DNA of 64,000 nucleotides from Nocardia takedensis NBRC 100417 (GCF_000308695.1 NZ_BAGG01000066.1:28201-92200), one strand, 5' to 3'; positions 17,432-27,212 are shown, counted from the first letter of the stretch. Notes: generated by a model from the letters alone, not told the origin. Program-made: numbers and translations.

Positions 17432-17845
17432 TCATCGCCAGACGCGGCGTTCGGCGGCGAAGCCCGCCAATTCGTCGACCAGCACCGTACCTTGTTCCCG
17501 CCGATACGGCTGAACCACTGTCATCGCCGGGCCTTCGGCATGTTCGAGATACACCTCGATGCCCTCGGACCCGGTGGCGGGAATTCGCACGTCGACCACC
17601 AACGCCGCCGCCTTGATCCGCATCCGCATGGACTCGATCACTTCACCGTTGCGCTCGTGCGCCCGCGCAGCGGTCTCCGCCTCGGAGACGATGACCTGCT
17701 TGGTCCCGTCGCGCTCGACCACCACGGCGAACGGAAAGAACTCGCCGCCGTCGGCCAACCGTCGCGCGGCCATATCCAGCGCGACATCCAACAGATCGTC
17801 GATGTCGGCCTGTGCCGATTCCGACGTCGTCTCGCGCCACGACAT
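17432..17845 (-). CDS. Hypothetical protein
   Basis: 137 residues from ATG 17845, chosen for GGGGAGAAGG immediately upstream; an in-frame start 9 codons earlier lacks an RBS. Mixed alpha/beta pattern: helix DIDDLLDVALDMAARRLADG, strands FFPFAVVVERDG, KAAALVVDVRIP, EGIEVYLEHAEG and AMTVVQPYRR. No signal peptide or membrane segment. Convergent with the immunity gene, so not part of the toxin operon. I do not recognise the family. Confidence 0.7.
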   Translation of the reverse strand: MSWRETTSESAQADIDDLLDVALDMAARRLADGGEFFPFAVVVERDGTKQVIVSEAETAARAHERNGEVIESMRMRIKAAALVVDVRIPATGSEGIEVYLEHAEGPAMTVVQPYRREQGTVLVDELAGFAAERRVWR

Positions 17846-18402
17846 GCCTTCTCCCCTCGACAGCAGCACCACGAACAGTACTCACCTCGGCGACTTCGGA
17901 ACCGGCCGACTCGGTCCGGGGAGTATGGACCCTCGCCTCGGCGACCGGGCGTCTGTCGACGGTCCCGTGGGACAGCCCGAATCCGCGGATGCTGCCGGAA
18001 CCGCGCGTCGGTGCTACCCGTTGCCCGCGGTGTCCTCGGTCGAGGTGGTCGTCGGTGGTGGGGTCACCGTGACGATTTTCCCTGACAGTGCCGCGGCGAT
18101 CGCCGGGATGTCGGTGTCGGTGATTCCGGTGGAGATGGTCAGGGGCGAGAGGTGGACTTTGGCTGCTCTGGATCTGCTGGTGCTGGTGCCCATCACCCCC
18201 GAAACCGAGCGAGTCCTGCCCGCGGCGGAGATGCTCGGTCTCCGCCGCGCGGTCGATGACGCGGTCCTGGAATTGGCCTACGCCGATCCGCTGCACCTGC
18301 TCGCGGACGTTCCGGTGGTCGAGTTGAGCGTTCCGCTGGCGGGATCGGGTCGAGACAGTCGCCACTGTGCTCCGGTGAGCGTCCGAGATTCGGAGTGCGG
18401 GA
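17846..18402. other. 557-bp stretch with no convincing gene
   Basis: Both strands are open in overlapping frames around 18010-18370. A 60-codon minus frame (18196-18014) ends TVTPPPTTTSTEDTAGNG, and a plus frame reads VTVTIFPDSAAAIAGMSVSV. Neither has a start with an RBS or -10 box, and third-position GC is similar for both. It may hold a decayed gene. Confidence 0.4.
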
Positions 18403-19341
18403 TCACCCGGCGTCGTGGCGTGCCAGCCAGTTCAGGATCGTCCGGTTCACCTCGTCCGGCTTCTCCTGTTGGATCCAGTGACCGGCGTCGAGGGTGACCA
18501 CTTCGACCTCGGGGACGAAGGTAGTCAGGTTCTCGGCGCGCGCCACCGTGTCGCGGGCGCCGTAGATCATCAGGGCGGGCTGCCGGACGATGGGGTCCGC
18601 CTCGGCGAGCAGGCGCCAGTTGCGGTCGAGGTTGCGGTACCAGTTGATGCCGCCGGTGAACCCCGAGGACGTGAAGGCGGTGACGAAGACGTCCAATTCG
18701 GCTTCGCTCATGAGCGGTTCGCCGAGTGGCCGCTCGGCTCGGGCGAGCGCGATCATGGCCATGCCCGGCGGCGGCTCGGCCGGGGGTTGGTTCTTGCGGA
18801 ACAGGTTGCGCAGGAACCGGGCGGCGTCGGCGTCGAGGACGGCGTCCGCGACGCCCGGCTGTCGAGTGAAGTGCACGAAGTAGAAGTCGGGACCCAGCGC
18901 GGCTTCCATGACTTCCAGCCAAGGAGTTTCTCCGCGTTCGAGGTACGGCAGGCTCAGGTTGATCACCTTGTTCACGCGTTTCGGGTGCAACTGGGCCAGC
19001 CCCCAGACGACGAAAGCGCCCCAGTCGTGACCGACGAAGACGGCGTCGTCGTAGCCGTAGTGGTCGAGCAGTGCTACGAGGTCGCCCGACAGGTGGTCGA
19101 TGTCGTAGTCGGTCACCTCGGCCGGACGGGACGAACGGCCGTAGCCGCGCTGGTTCGGGACGAGGACGTGGTAGCCCGCGTCGACGAGGACCGGCACCTG
19201 ATGTCGCCACGAGTAGGCGTGTTCGGGCCAGCCGTGACACAGCACGAGGGGTTTGCCGGGGCTACCGGCTTCGAAGACTTCGAGGTCGATTCCGTTGACC
19301 GGAATCAGGGTCGGCCGGGGGAAGTCGGCGGCGGGGTGCAC
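18403..19341 (-). CDS. Alpha/beta hydrolase, epoxide-hydrolase-like
   Basis: 312 residues from GTG 19341, which has AGGAG 7 nt upstream. HGWPEHAYSWRHQ gives the HGxP oxyanion motif; D106 in VGHDWGAF is the nucleophile, an aspartate as in epoxide hydrolases and haloalkane dehalogenases; the catalytic histidine is in DAGHWIQQEKPDE. The cap region (about 140-225) contains WYRNL. Likely cytosolic hydrolysis of an epoxide or related ester. Divergent from the WYL regulator at 19440, which may control it. Confidence 0.9.
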   Translation of the reverse strand: MHPAADFPRPTLIPVNGIDLEVFEAGSPGKPLVLCHGWPEHAYSWRHQVPVLVDAGYHVLVPNQRGYGRSSRPAEVTDYDIDHLSGDLVALLDHYGYDDAVFVGHDWGAFVVWGLAQLHPKRVNKVINLSLPYLERGETPWLEVMEAALGPDFYFVHFTRQPGVADAVLDADAARFLRNLFRKNQPPAEPPPGMAMIALARAERPLGEPLMSEAELDVFVTAFTSSGFTGGINWYRNLDRNWRLLAEADPIVRQPALMIYGARDTVARAENLTTFVPEVEVVTLDAGHWIQQEKPDEVNRTILNWLARHDAG

Positions 19342-19439
19342 GGGCGCTCCTGAGGATCGAGGGTGGATTCGGGGGGACGCCGCGACCATAGGGGACATCG
19401 CGGACAGGATCGGTCCTGGATGTCCGGCAGACTGACGGC

Positions 19440-20405
19440 ATGCGGAACGATCCCACCGGTCGAGCGCTCCGGTTGCTCTCGCTGCTGCAGACCCATCGCT
19501 TCTGGCGCTGCGGTGAGCTCGCGGCGCGGCTCGAGGTCACCGAGCGGACGGTGCGGCGTGACGTCGACCGTCTGCGCGAACTCGGGTACCCGATCGATTC
19601 CACGTCGGGAAAGTACGGCGGATACCGACTGGAGGCGGGCGCGCGGGTGCCACCGCTGCTGGTCGACGACGACGAGGCCGTCGCGGTCGCGGTCGGACTG
19701 CGCTACGCGGCCGAGGCCGCCATCGAGGGGATGGCGGAGACGTCGTTGCGCGCGCTGACGAAGATCGAGTCGCTGCTGCCGCACCGTCTGCGCCGACGGG
19801 TGTCGGCGGTGCATTCGAGCGTGACGCCGATGCGCAGGATCGTCGACGACGACATCATCGACCCGGAGGCGTTGGGCGCGCTGGCTGCCGCGTGTCGGGA
19901 CCGCGAGCACGTGCGGTTCGACTACCGGCGCGGCGACGGCGACGACAGGGGGCGACTGGTCCAGCCGCACGGACTCGTCACGGCGGGACGGCGCTGGTAT
20001 CTGGTCGCGTGGGACCGTGATCGCGAGGGCTGGCGGACCTTCCGGCTGGACCGGGTCCGGGCGGTCCGGCCGGACGGCGGTCGCTTCGAGCCCCGTGCGA
20101 TCCCGGGCGGCGACGCGGCGGCCTTCGTCGCGGACACCCTCGGCTCGACTTGGCGGCCACGGGAGGCGACCCTGTCCGTGCACGCGAGATTCGCCGAACT
20201 CGAAGGTGTGCTCCGGTGGATCGACCACACGCCGATCGAGGTGCGGACGGATCGCTGCCGCGTCCGCGTCCGCGGCGAGGATCTCGGACGTCTCGCCATG
20301 ACGGTCGCCCGCGTCGCGCTCACCGCGCCGGTCACGGTCGTGGAACCGCCCGAACTCGCGGACATCGTCGGACGTCTCGCCACCCACCTGCAGGAGGACA
20401 GATGA
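19440..20405 (+). CDS. HTH/WYL-domain transcriptional regulator (YafY-like)
   Basis: 321 residues: an N-terminal winged helix (about 5-60; LAARLEVTERTVRRDVDRLR), then a WYL domain (about 140-215) with VTAGRRWYLVAWD, FRLDRVRAV and a C-terminal extension. WYL regulators sense ligands, sometimes nucleic acids or metabolites. It is 98 bp from the divergent hydrolase and overlaps the next gene as ATGA, so the YdeI-like gene is in its operon. No clear RBS; CAGACT 6 nt before the ATG is a weak -10 match. Confidence 0.88.
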   Translation: MRNDPTGRALRLLSLLQTHRFWRCGELAARLEVTERTVRRDVDRLRELGYPIDSTSGKYGGYRLEAGARVPPLLVDDDEAVAVAVGLRYAAEAAIEGMAETSLRALTKIESLLPHRLRRRVSAVHSSVTPMRRIVDDDIIDPEALGALAAACRDREHVRFDYRRGDGDDRGRLVQPHGLVTAGRRWYLVAWDRDREGWRTFRLDRVRAVRPDGGRFEPRAIPGGDAAAFVADTLGSTWRPREATLSVHARFAELEGVLRWIDHTPIEVRTDRCRVRVRGEDLGRLAMTVARVALTAPVTVVEPPELADIVGRLATHLQEDR

Positions 20406-21016
20406 GCTCGTCGCACTCGCCGCGTTCGGCCTCCGCCCACGTCGCGACCTGGAAGTTCGACTACCCGATCTTCCACGCCGAGACCCGGGCCCAGTGGCGG
20501 TCCTGGCTCGAGCGCAATCACGACGTCACGCGCGGCGTGTGGTTGTGTTCCTGGCGCGCCGACCACCCGCGTTGCCCCTACCCGGAAGCGGTCGAGGAGG
20601 CGATCTGCTTCGGATGGATCGACTCCACCACCACCGTCCTGGACGAGCGGCGCGGCTTGCAACTGTTCACGCCGCGCCGCGCCAAGAGCCCGTGGACCCG
20701 GCTCAACCGCCGCCGCGCGGCCGATATGGAAGACCGCGGGCTCATGACCGAGGCGGGCCGCGCCGCCATCGCGGCGGCGAAGTCCACCGGGTGGTGGACC
20801 ATCGCCGACCAGGTCGAAGACCTCGAGGAGCCGGCCGAACTGGCGGCGGCCCTGGATCGGGACCCGCCCGCCCGGGCCGCCTGGGACGGTTTCCCGCCCA
20901 GCGCGCGCAAGCAGATGCTGTGGTGGATCGTCAGCGCCGCGCGCGAGGCGACCCGCGCGGACCGGATCGCGCAGATCGTCGCGGCGGCGAGCGAGGGTCG
21001 CCGCGCCCGCGGGTGA
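20402..21016 (+). CDS. YdeI/OmpD-associated family protein
   Basis: 204 residues. Typical family segments: ETRAQWRSWLERNHDVTRGVW, YPEAVEEAICFGWIDSTT, FTPRRAKSPWTRLNRRRA and the C-terminal WDGFPPSARKQMLWWIVSA with helical tail. The family is widespread and not biochemically understood; proteins are cytosolic. Its ATG overlaps the regulator stop by 4 nt and sits behind AGGAGGACAG, so the two are translationally coupled. Confidence 0.85.
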   Translation: MSSSHSPRSASAHVATWKFDYPIFHAETRAQWRSWLERNHDVTRGVWLCSWRADHPRCPYPEAVEEAICFGWIDSTTTVLDERRGLQLFTPRRAKSPWTRLNRRRAADMEDRGLMTEAGRAAIAAAKSTGWWTIADQVEDLEEPAELAAALDRDPPARAAWDGFPPSARKQMLWWIVSAAREATRADRIAQIVAAASEGRRARG

Positions 21017-21036
21017 TCCTCGCTCGCGCTGTCCGG

Positions 21037-21924
21037 TCAGCCGCGCACCGGGTATCGCCGGTCGAGGTCGAGATTGAGTTCGACCACGTTCACGTGTGGT
21101 TCGCCCAGGAATCCGAGAAGCCTTCCATCGGTGTGTTTTTCGACCACCTCGCGCACTCGATCGGTGCTGACGCCGCGGGCGGCGGCGATCCGCGGTATCT
21201 GGATTTCCGCGTACCGGGGCGAGATGTGGGGGTCCAGGCCACTGCCGCTCGCGGTGACCGCGTCCGCGGGCACCGGTGTGTCGGGGGAGGCGTCGCCGAT
21301 GACGGGGACGACCAGGCCGGTGGAGTAGTCCGCGCCCGGATCGGCGCACTCGACCCGCACACCGAGATAGGTCGGCAGGAACGGTGTGGTCGGGCACGCC
21401 TGGTTGACGCTGACGACCCGCGTCGGATGCGCGATCCGGCCGTCGGCCTCACGCGGGCCGAGGACCGAGAGCACCGCTCCGAGACCGTCTTTCGTGCAGA
21501 ACGGACGGCTGCCGTCGACCCCCTCACGGTCGCCGATCGCCTTGCTGCGCGAGCACACGGTGGACAGCAGACTCGGCGTGGTGTTCGCCGGGTCGGCGTC
21601 GAGCGAATCCACGATGCTCTCCGGGCCGAGATTGCTCGCCGAGGTGGACAGCGGGTCGTAGCCGTCGCCCGCCGCAGATGGACGGCTCTGGAAGTACCGC
21701 GGCAAAGCCTCGCCGTCCGCGTCGGTGAACGATTGCCCGATGAGGCTGCTGCCGACCACCCGGCCCTCGGAGGTGAGCAGGGACCCTTCGGCCCGGTCGT
21801 GCAGTCCCGGCAGTTGCGCCACGGCGAAAACGGCCAGGGGATAGGCGATTCCGGTCACCGCTGTGAGCACCAGCAGGGCGCGCAGCGCCGCCACGTGTTG
21901 ACGGACCCATGTGGACATACGCAT
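21037..21924 (-). CDS. kdpC: Potassium-transporting ATPase KdpC subunit
   Basis: 295 residues, much longer than the 190-200 usual for KdpC. One N-terminal membrane helix (LRALLVLTAVTGIAYPLAVF), then GSSLIGQSF, ALPRYFQSRPSAAGDGYDP and SNLGPES, all KdpC landmarks. A roughly 90-residue insertion (about 125-215) containing four cysteines separates these from the conserved end DPHISPRYAEIQIPRIAAARG and VNVVELNLDLDRRYP. KdpC stabilises nucleotide binding by KdpB at the membrane face. The insertion suggests an extracytoplasmic extra module. It follows kdpB with a TGACATG junction. Confidence 0.93.
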   Translation of the reverse strand: MRMSTWVRQHVAALRALLVLTAVTGIAYPLAVFAVAQLPGLHDRAEGSLLTSEGRVVGSSLIGQSFTDADGEALPRYFQSRPSAAGDGYDPLSTSASNLGPESIVDSLDADPANTTPSLLSTVCSRSKAIGDREGVDGSRPFCTKDGLGAVLSVLGPREADGRIAHPTRVVSVNQACPTTPFLPTYLGVRVECADPGADYSTGLVVPVIGDASPDTPVPADAVTASGSGLDPHISPRYAEIQIPRIAAARGVSTDRVREVVEKHTDGRLLGFLGEPHVNVVELNLDLDRRYPVRG

Positions 21925-21925
21925 G

Positions 21926-24067
21926 TCAGGACATCCCGGGGAGGAGTTGGACGAGCAAATCGATGATCTTGATACCGACGAACGGCGCGACGATGCCGCC
22001 GAGACCGTAGATCGTCAGATTGCGACTGAGCAGTTTCGAGGCATTGGACGGCGTGTAGTGCACGCCGCGCAGTGCCAGCGGAATCAGCGCGATGATGACG
22101 AGCGCGTTGAAGATCACCGCGGACAGGATCGCCGACTGCGGACTGGCCAAGCGCATGACGTTGAGCAGGTCGAGTCCGGGGAACAAGCCGACGAACAGCG
22201 CGGGCAGGATCGCGAAATACTTCGCGATGTCGTTGGCGATCGAGAAGGTGGTCAGCGCGCCGCGGGTGATGAGCAGTTGTTTGCCGATCTCCACGATCTC
22301 GATCAGTTTGGTCGGGTCCGAATCCAGGTCGACCATATTGCCCGCTTCTTTGGCCGCCGAGGTGCCGGTGCTCATCGCCACACCGACGTCGGCCTGGGCC
22401 AGGGCCGGGGCGTCGTTGGTGCCGTCGCCGGTCATGGCGACCAGTCGTCCGCCGTCCTGCTCCTTCTTGATCAACGCCAGTTTGTCCTCCGGCGTGGCCT
22501 CGGCGAGGAAGTCGTCCACCCCGGCCTCGTCGGCGATGGCCTTGGCGGTCAACGGATTGTCGCCGGTGATCATGACGGTGCGGATGCCCATGCGCCGCAT
22601 CTCGTCGAAACGTTCGCGCATGCCTTGCTTGACGACGTCCTTGAGATGGATGACGCCCAACAGTCGCGCGCGCCCCTGATGCGTCTCCGCGACGACCAGC
22701 GGTGTGCCGCCGGAGGCCGAGATCCCGTCGACGATATCGCCGAGCTGTGCGGGCACGTCACCGCCCTGCCCGCGCACCCATTCGGTGACGGCACTGGCCG
22801 CGCCCTTGCGCAACTGGTGTCCGTCGGCCAGGTCGACACCCGACATGCGGGTCTGGGCGGTGAACTCCACCCAGGTCGCGCCGGTCAGCTCGCCCGGCGT
22901 CCGTTCGCGTTTGCCGTAGACCTGTTTCGCGTACACCACGATGGATCGGCCCTCGGGCGTCTCGTCGGCGAGACTGGACAGTTGCGCGGCATCGGCCACC
23001 TCGTCATCCGGAATGCCCGGCAAAGGAACGAATTCCGAGGCTTGCCGGTTGCCGAGGGTGATGGTGCCGGTCTTGTCCAACAGCAGGGTGTTCACATCGC
23101 CCGCGGCCTCGACCGCGCGTCCGGACATCGCCAGCACGTTGCGCTGCACCAGCCGGTCCATACCCGCGATGCCGATGGCCGAGAGCAGCGCGCCGATGGT
23201 CGTCGGGATCAGGCAGACCAACAGCGACACCATGACGATGCCGGTGATGCCGTGCGCGTCCAGCGCCGAGGTGTCCGGAACGCCGGGATTATTGGACTTG
23301 GAGTAGATCGCCAGCGGTTGCAGCGTCACGACCGCGAAGACGAAGATGATCGTCAGCGAGGCCAGCAGGATGTTCAGCGCGATCTCGTTGGGGGTCTTCT
23401 GGCGGCTCGCGCCTTCGACCAGCGCGATCATCTTGTCCAGGAAGCTGCGGCCCGGTTCCTGGGTGATCCGCACGACGATGCGATCCGAGAGCACGGTGGT
23501 GCCGCCGGTCACCGCGGACCGGTCGCCGCCGGATTCGCGGATGACGGGGGCGGATTCGCCGGTGATGGCCGATTCGTCCACCGAGGCGATGCCTTCCACG
23601 ACATCGCCGTCGCCCGGGATGACCTGTCCGGCCTCGACGACCACGTGGTCGCCGCGGCGAAGTTCCGGTGCGCCCACGCGCTCCTCGACCACGCGTGCGC
23701 CCGGACTCCAGTCGGCGAGTCTGCGCGCGATCGTGTCGGTTTTGGCTTTGCGCAGGGCGTCGGCCTGGGCTTTGCCCCGCCCCTCGGCGACGGCCTCGGC
23801 CAGATTCGCGAAAATCACCGTCAGCCACAGCCACACCACGATCGCCCAGGCGAAGAAACCGGGATCGGCGACGGCCAGCACCGTCGACCAGGCCGCGCCG
23901 ATCTCGACGACGAACATCACCGGATTGCGCCACAGGGTGCGCGGGTCGAGTTTGCGGAGCGCGTCCGGCAGCGCGGTCAGCAGCATCTTCGGGTCGAGCG
24001 CGCCGCGGGGGACGTTTCGCCCCCGGTGCTCCCGTTGATTCCCGGTATCGATTACGGCAGTGGACAT
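21926..24067 (-). CDS. kdpB: Potassium-transporting P-type ATPase KdpB
   Basis: 713 residues. Actuator motif SAITGES (167-172), phosphorylation site D331 in [13 protein letters not shown], nucleotide-binding KGAASAV, and the hinge [18 protein letters not shown]. These define a complete catalytic P-type ATPase subunit that powers high-affinity K+ uptake by KdpA. The membrane segments around [15 protein letters not shown] carry the conserved IPTT motif. It lies between kdpA and kdpC with intergenic gaps of 1 nt, as expected for one polycistronic unit induced by K+ limitation. No kdpDE regulatory genes are in the window. Confidence 0.97.
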   Translation of the reverse strand: MSTAVIDTGNQREHRGRNVPRGALDPKMLLTALPDALRKLDPRTLWRNPVMFVVEIGAAWSTVLAVADPGFFAWAIVVWLWLTVIFANLAEAVAEGRGKAQADALRKAKTDTIARRLADWSPGARVVEERVGAPELRRGDHVVVEAGQVIPGDGDVVEGIASVDESAITGESAPVIRESGGDRSAVTGGTTVLSDRIVVRITQEPGRSFLDKMIALVEGASRQKTPNEIALNILLASLTIIFVFAVVTLQPLAIYSKSNNPGVPDTSALDAHGITGIVMVSLLVCLIPTTIGALLSAIGIAGMDRLVQRNVLAMSGRAVEAAGDVNTLLLDKTGTITLGNRQASEFVPLPGIPDDEVADAAQLSSLADETPEGRSIVVYAKQVYGKRERTPGELTGATWVEFTAQTRMSGVDLADGHQLRKGAASAVTEWVRGQGGDVPAQLGDIVDGISASGGTPLVVAETHQGRARLLGVIHLKDVVKQGMRERFDEMRRMGIRTVMITGDNPLTAKAIADEAGVDDFLAEATPEDKLALIKKEQDGGRLVAMTGDGTNDAPALAQADVGVAMSTGTSAAKEAGNMVDLDSDPTKLIEIVEIGKQLLITRGALTTFSIANDIAKYFAILPALFVGLFPGLDLLNVMRLASPQSAILSAVIFNALVIIALIPLALRGVHYTPSNASKLLSRNLTIYGLGGIVAPFVGIKIIDLLVQLLPGMS

Positions 24068-24068
24068 G

Positions 24069-25739
24069 TCAGTGGATTCCTTCGGCGAGCGGCCCGAGTG
24101 CGAGAGCGGGCAGGAAGGTCAGGGCGACCAGGATCACCGTCACCCCGACGACCATGCCCACGAACTGCGGGCGATGCGTCGGCAGTGTGCCGATCGAGGC
24201 GGGGGTGGCGCCCTGCCGGGCCAGCGATCCGGCGAGCGCCAAGACGAAGATGATCGGCAGGAACCGGCCGAAGACCATCGCGAGGCCGAGTGCGGTGTTG
24301 AACCACTCGGTGTTGCCGGTGAGCCCGGCGAAGGCCGACCCGTTGTTGTTGGCCGCGGAGGTGAACGCGTAGAGCACTTCCGAGAGCCCGTGCGGACCGG
24401 TGTTGAGCATGCTCGCGCGTTGCCCCGGCATGGCCATCGCGACCGCCGTGCCGATCAACACGATCAGCGGGCTGATCAGGAAATAGCACGCCGCGAGTTT
24501 GATCTCCCGCGGAGTGATCTTCTTGCCGAGGTATTCCGGTGTGCGCCCGACCATCAGTCCGGCCACGAAGACGGTGATCACCGCGAGGATCAGCATGCCG
24601 TAGAGCCCGGAACCGGTGCCTCCCGGCGCCACCTCGCCCAACTGCATGTTGACCATCGTCATCATGCCGCCGAGGCTGGTGTAGGAGTCGTGGAAGGAGT
24701 TCACCGCTCCGGTGGAGGTCAACGTCGTCGCACCGGAGAAGGTCGCCGAATCGGCGACGCCGAAACGGGTCTCCACCCCCTCCATGGACGCGCCGATCGC
24801 CGTCGGCACGGTCCCGTGATGGGCCAGTTGGAACAGGTTGCTGAGCGAGAGACTGACGATCGCGATGGTGCCCATGACCGCGGCGATCGCGTAGCCCTGC
24901 TTCGTACTGCCGACCATGCGCCCGAAGGTGCGCGGCAGCGAGAAGCTGATCACCAGCAGCAGGAAGATCTCGATCCAGTTCGTCCACACGGTCGGGTTCT
25001 CGAACGGGTGCGAGGAGTTCGCGTTGTAGAAGCCGCCGCCGTTGGTGCCGAGTTCCTTGATGACCTCCTGGCTCGCCACCGGGCCGCCCGTGAGGGTCTG
25101 CTCGGACCCGGTGAGCGTCGAGGCGACCTGGTCGTGCAGGTGGAAGTTCTGCACGACGCCACCGGCCACGAGCACGATCGCGAACACGAACGCGATCGGC
25201 AACAGGATACGGATGACGCCACGCACCAGGTCCACCCAGAAGTTGCCCAGGTCGCCCGTGCGGGTGCGCGCGAAGCCGCGCACCAAGGCGACCGCCACCG
25301 CCATGCCGACCGCCGCCGACACGAAGTTCTGCACCGCGAGGCCCGCCATCTGCACCAGGTGCCCCTGGGTCGACTCGCCGGAGTAGTTCTGCCAGTTCGT
25401 GTTGGTGACGAAACTGATCGCGGTGTTCCACGCCAGGGCCGGTGTCATCTCGGTGCCCGGGTCGTTCAGGTGCAGCGGCAACTTGCCCTGGAGCAACTGG
25501 AAGAAGAACAGGAACAGGATGCCGACCGCCGAGAAGGCGAGCACACTGCGGGCGTAGACGCCCCAGGTCTGCTCGACCCCCGGCGAAACGCCGATGGACT
25601 TGTAGACGACCCGCTCCACGCGCGAGTGCTTGGTGCCGCTGTAGACCCGGTACATGTAATCGCCCAGCGGCACATGTACCAGAACCAGGGCCAGGATCAG
25701 GGAGGCCAGGAAGGCGATCCCCGCTGTCGTCGTGCTCAC
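24069..25739 (-). CDS. kdpA: Potassium-transporting ATPase KdpA (K+ channel-like subunit)
   Basis: 556 residues, about ten membrane helices. Selectivity-filter-like segments include [15 protein letters not shown] and [18 protein letters not shown], followed by later repeats [14 protein letters not shown] and [17 protein letters not shown], matching the four pore loops of the KdpA superfamily. KdpA binds and translocates K+. It starts at a GTG placed directly after the kdpF stop, with GAGAGG inside kdpF as RBS. Length matches the family. Confidence 0.97.
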   Translation of the reverse strand: MSTTTAGIAFLASLILALVLVHVPLGDYMYRVYSGTKHSRVERVVYKSIGVSPGVEQTWGVYARSVLAFSAVGILFLFFFQLLQGKLPLHLNDPGTEMTPALAWNTAISFVTNTNWQNYSGESTQGHLVQMAGLAVQNFVSAAVGMAVAVALVRGFARTRTGDLGNFWVDLVRGVIRILLPIAFVFAIVLVAGGVVQNFHLHDQVASTLTGSEQTLTGGPVASQEVIKELGTNGGGFYNANSSHPFENPTVWTNWIEIFLLLVISFSLPRTFGRMVGSTKQGYAIAAVMGTIAIVSLSLSNLFQLAHHGTVPTAIGASMEGVETRFGVADSATFSGATTLTSTGAVNSFHDSYTSLGGMMTMVNMQLGEVAPGGTGSGLYGMLILAVITVFVAGLMVGRTPEYLGKKITPREIKLAACYFLISPLIVLIGTAVAMAMPGQRASMLNTGPHGLSEVLYAFTSAANNNGSAFAGLTGNTEWFNTALGLAMVFGRFLPIIFVLALAGSLARQGATPASIGTLPTHRPQFVGMVVGVTVILVALTFLPALALGPLAEGIH

Positions 25740-25826
25740 CTAGAACCTCTCGGGAAACAGCAGGGCCGACACCATGAACAGCGCGACACCGATGGCCAGA
25801 ACGAGCCCGATGATGTTGGCGATCAC
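25740..25826 (-). CDS. kdpF: KdpF, small stabilising subunit of the Kdp ATPase
   Basis: 28 residues, one membrane helix, ending in the family signature ALLFPERF. GTG start with GGAG upstream. KdpF sits in the KdpFABC complex like a bound lipid or regulator peptide. Its GTG overlaps the stop of the small upstream gene (GTGA), so the two are translationally coupled. Confidence 0.92.
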   Translation of the reverse strand: MIANIIGLVLAIGVALFMVSALLFPERF

Positions 25827-25906
25827 AGCTTCTCCACCCCCCGTTGAACCGAGCCGAGCAGCGCGAAGATCGCCACGGTGAGAACCGTGAAAATCACGAC
25901 AGACAT
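25823..25906 (-). CDS. 27-residue membrane peptide heading the kdp operon
   Basis: ATG at 25906 with GGAGG 8 nt upstream. The peptide starts MSVVIFTVLTVAIFALLG, a single hydrophobic helix, and ends with the basic/amphipathic QRGVEKL. Its stop overlaps the kdpF start by 4 nt. I infer a second small subunit or a translational leader for kdpF. Similar short hydrophobic frames ending in VE(R/K)L occur before kdpF in other actinobacteria, to my knowledge; this was not searched. Confidence 0.7.
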   Translation of the reverse strand: MSVVIFTVLTVAIFALLGSVQRGVEKL

Positions 25907-25923
25907 GTCCACAACCTCCATTG

Positions 25924-25940
25924 GCGCCCGTATCGGGCGC
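25924..25940. promoter_or_regulatory. Perfect inverted repeat in the kdp leader
   Basis: GCGCCCG TAT CGGGCGC: 7-bp perfect arms and a 3-nt centre, about 20 bp upstream of the first small gene. TTGACT on the minus strand (25955-25950) could be a -35 box just upstream. It may be an operator or an RNA hairpin. Confidence 0.5.
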
Positions 25941-26072
25941 GACAGAGTGAGTCAAGCGGTCCTGCGCGCGGAAATCGGCCGTGTTTACGGGTTCCTATCG
26001 CCTCGCCGGCGAGAATTTGACGCCCCGCTTACGACGCGGTGCGGGGATGCGGACGCACCCGGCGCGGCGCTA

Positions 26073-26088
26073 TCGAACATATGTTCTA
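26073..26088. promoter_or_regulatory. LexA (SOS) box
   Basis: TCGAACATATGTTCTA, one mismatch from the mycobacterial-type SOS box TCGAAC-N4-GTTCGA. It lies where the -35 element should be, ahead of TAGGCT (26097-26102) and the GTG at 26110. Confidence 0.8.
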
Positions 26089-26109
26089 GATTGCGGTAGG
26101 CTGCCTCGC

Positions 26110-26427
26110 GTGACCACACATTCGACCGCCCCGGCAGCGTTGGCCCCGGCAGCGGGATGGCCGGAACTGGCCGACGTCGACTTGCTCCGCACCCTCGTCG
26201 AGGTCGAGCGCCGCAGGCGGCGACTGGACGCCGCGATGCGCGCGGCCGTGGCCGAAGCCGAGCGACGCGGCCTGGCCGCGGAGACCGGCTACCGGGACAC
26301 CGCGGAACTGTTGACCGATCTGCTGCGGATCAGTCCGCCCGAGGCGCGTCAGCGCATCGAATGCGCCGCGCCGCAAGCCCGTTCCCGTTCCAAGAAGGTG
26401 TGGCGGGTGCTCGCGGCGGCGAGCTGA
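26110..26427 (+). pseudogene. Truncated DUF222 (13E12/HNH-type) protein, N-terminal fragment
   Basis: 105 residues from GTG 26110, 7 nt after TAGGCT (leaderless). After a Thr/Ala-rich start, VEVERRRRRLDAAMRAAVAEA and YRDTAELLTDLLRISPPEARQRI match the N-terminal DUF222 helices of 13E12-type proteins, which are normally 350-500 residues with a C-terminal HNH nuclease. Here the frame ends soon after in a short unrelated tail (SRSKKVWRVLAAAS). The SOS box upstream agrees with known LexA control of several 13E12 genes in M. tuberculosis. Promoter and N-terminus survive, the nuclease does not. Confidence 0.7.
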
Positions 26428-26474
26428 GTCGACTTCGGCGGGCCTCGAGCGGTCGGCTCGGTACTGTCTGTGTG

Positions 26475-27212
26475 GTGACCGATCCCGGCGACCTGATGCG
26501 GATGTTCCTGGCCGACCCCGCGCAGCCTTTTCCGCCCGTCGAGCTCGCCGATCCGTCCGGGTTGATCGCTCTGGGCGGGGATCTGTCGCCGGAACGGCTG
26601 CTGAGCGCCTACTCCGCGGGCATCTTCCCTTGGTACAACCCCGGCGAGATCATCCAGTGGTATTGCCCGGACCCGCGCAGCATCCTGCTGCCCACCGACC
26701 TGCGGGTGAGCAGATCCCATCGCCGATCCGTCACGCGCGCCGACTACGCGGTGAGCATGGATCGCGCCTTCGCCGAGGTGATGGCGCGGTGCGCCGCACC
26801 ACGGGCGGGGGAGGACGGAACCTGGATCGGCTCCGACATGATGGACGCCTACCTGCGGTTGCACCAGCTCGGTCACGCGCATTCGGTCGAGGTCTGGCGG
26901 GACGGCGAGCTCGTCGGCGGCCTCTACGGCGTCGCCCGCGGTCGGTCCTTCGCGGGTGAGTCGATGTTCTCCCGCGCCCGCGACGCCTCCAAGGTCGCGC
27001 TGTACTGGCTGTGCGCGCAACTGACCGCCTGGGATTTCGCCCTCGTCGACTGTCAGGTCACCTCCGACCACCTCGGCGCGCTCGGGGCCGTCGACATCCC
27101 CCGCGCGGACTACCTGCGCCTGCACACCCGGGCCGCCGCCCGGCCCGGCCTGCCCGGCCCCTGGCGATTCGAGATCCCGGTCCCCGCCGCGCCCGACCAC
27201 CTACCGGCGTGA
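26475..27212 (+). CDS. aat: Leucyl/phenylalanyl-tRNA--protein transferase
   Basis: 245 residues. Signature segments: DPSGLIALGGDLSPERLLSAY, GIFPWYNPGE, WYCPDPRSIL, the acceptor-side WIGSDMMDAYLRLHQLGHAHS, and LYGVARGRSFAGESMFSR. The enzyme adds Leu or Phe to N-terminal basic residues, marking proteins for ClpAP/ClpS degradation. GTG 26475 is chosen because TACTGT at 26462-26467 lies 7 nt upstream, as in other leaderless genes of this window. Length fits the family (230-250). Confidence 0.95.
   Translation: MTDPGDLMRMFLADPAQPFPPVELADPSGLIALGGDLSPERLLSAYSAGIFPWYNPGEIIQWYCPDPRSILLPTDLRVSRSHRRSVTRADYAVSMDRAFAEVMARCAAPRAGEDGTWIGSDMMDAYLRLHQLGHAHSVEVWRDGELVGGLYGVARGRSFAGESMFSRARDASKVALYWLCAQLTAWDFALVDCQVTSDHLGALGAVDIPRADYLRLHTRAAARPGLPGPWRFEIPVPAAPDHLPA

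Noticed and set aside
18014..18196. 60-codon minus-strand frame ending in Thr/Pro-rich sequence
   Set aside because: No RBS or -10 box at its start, and the opposite strand is equally open; cannot be told from chance.
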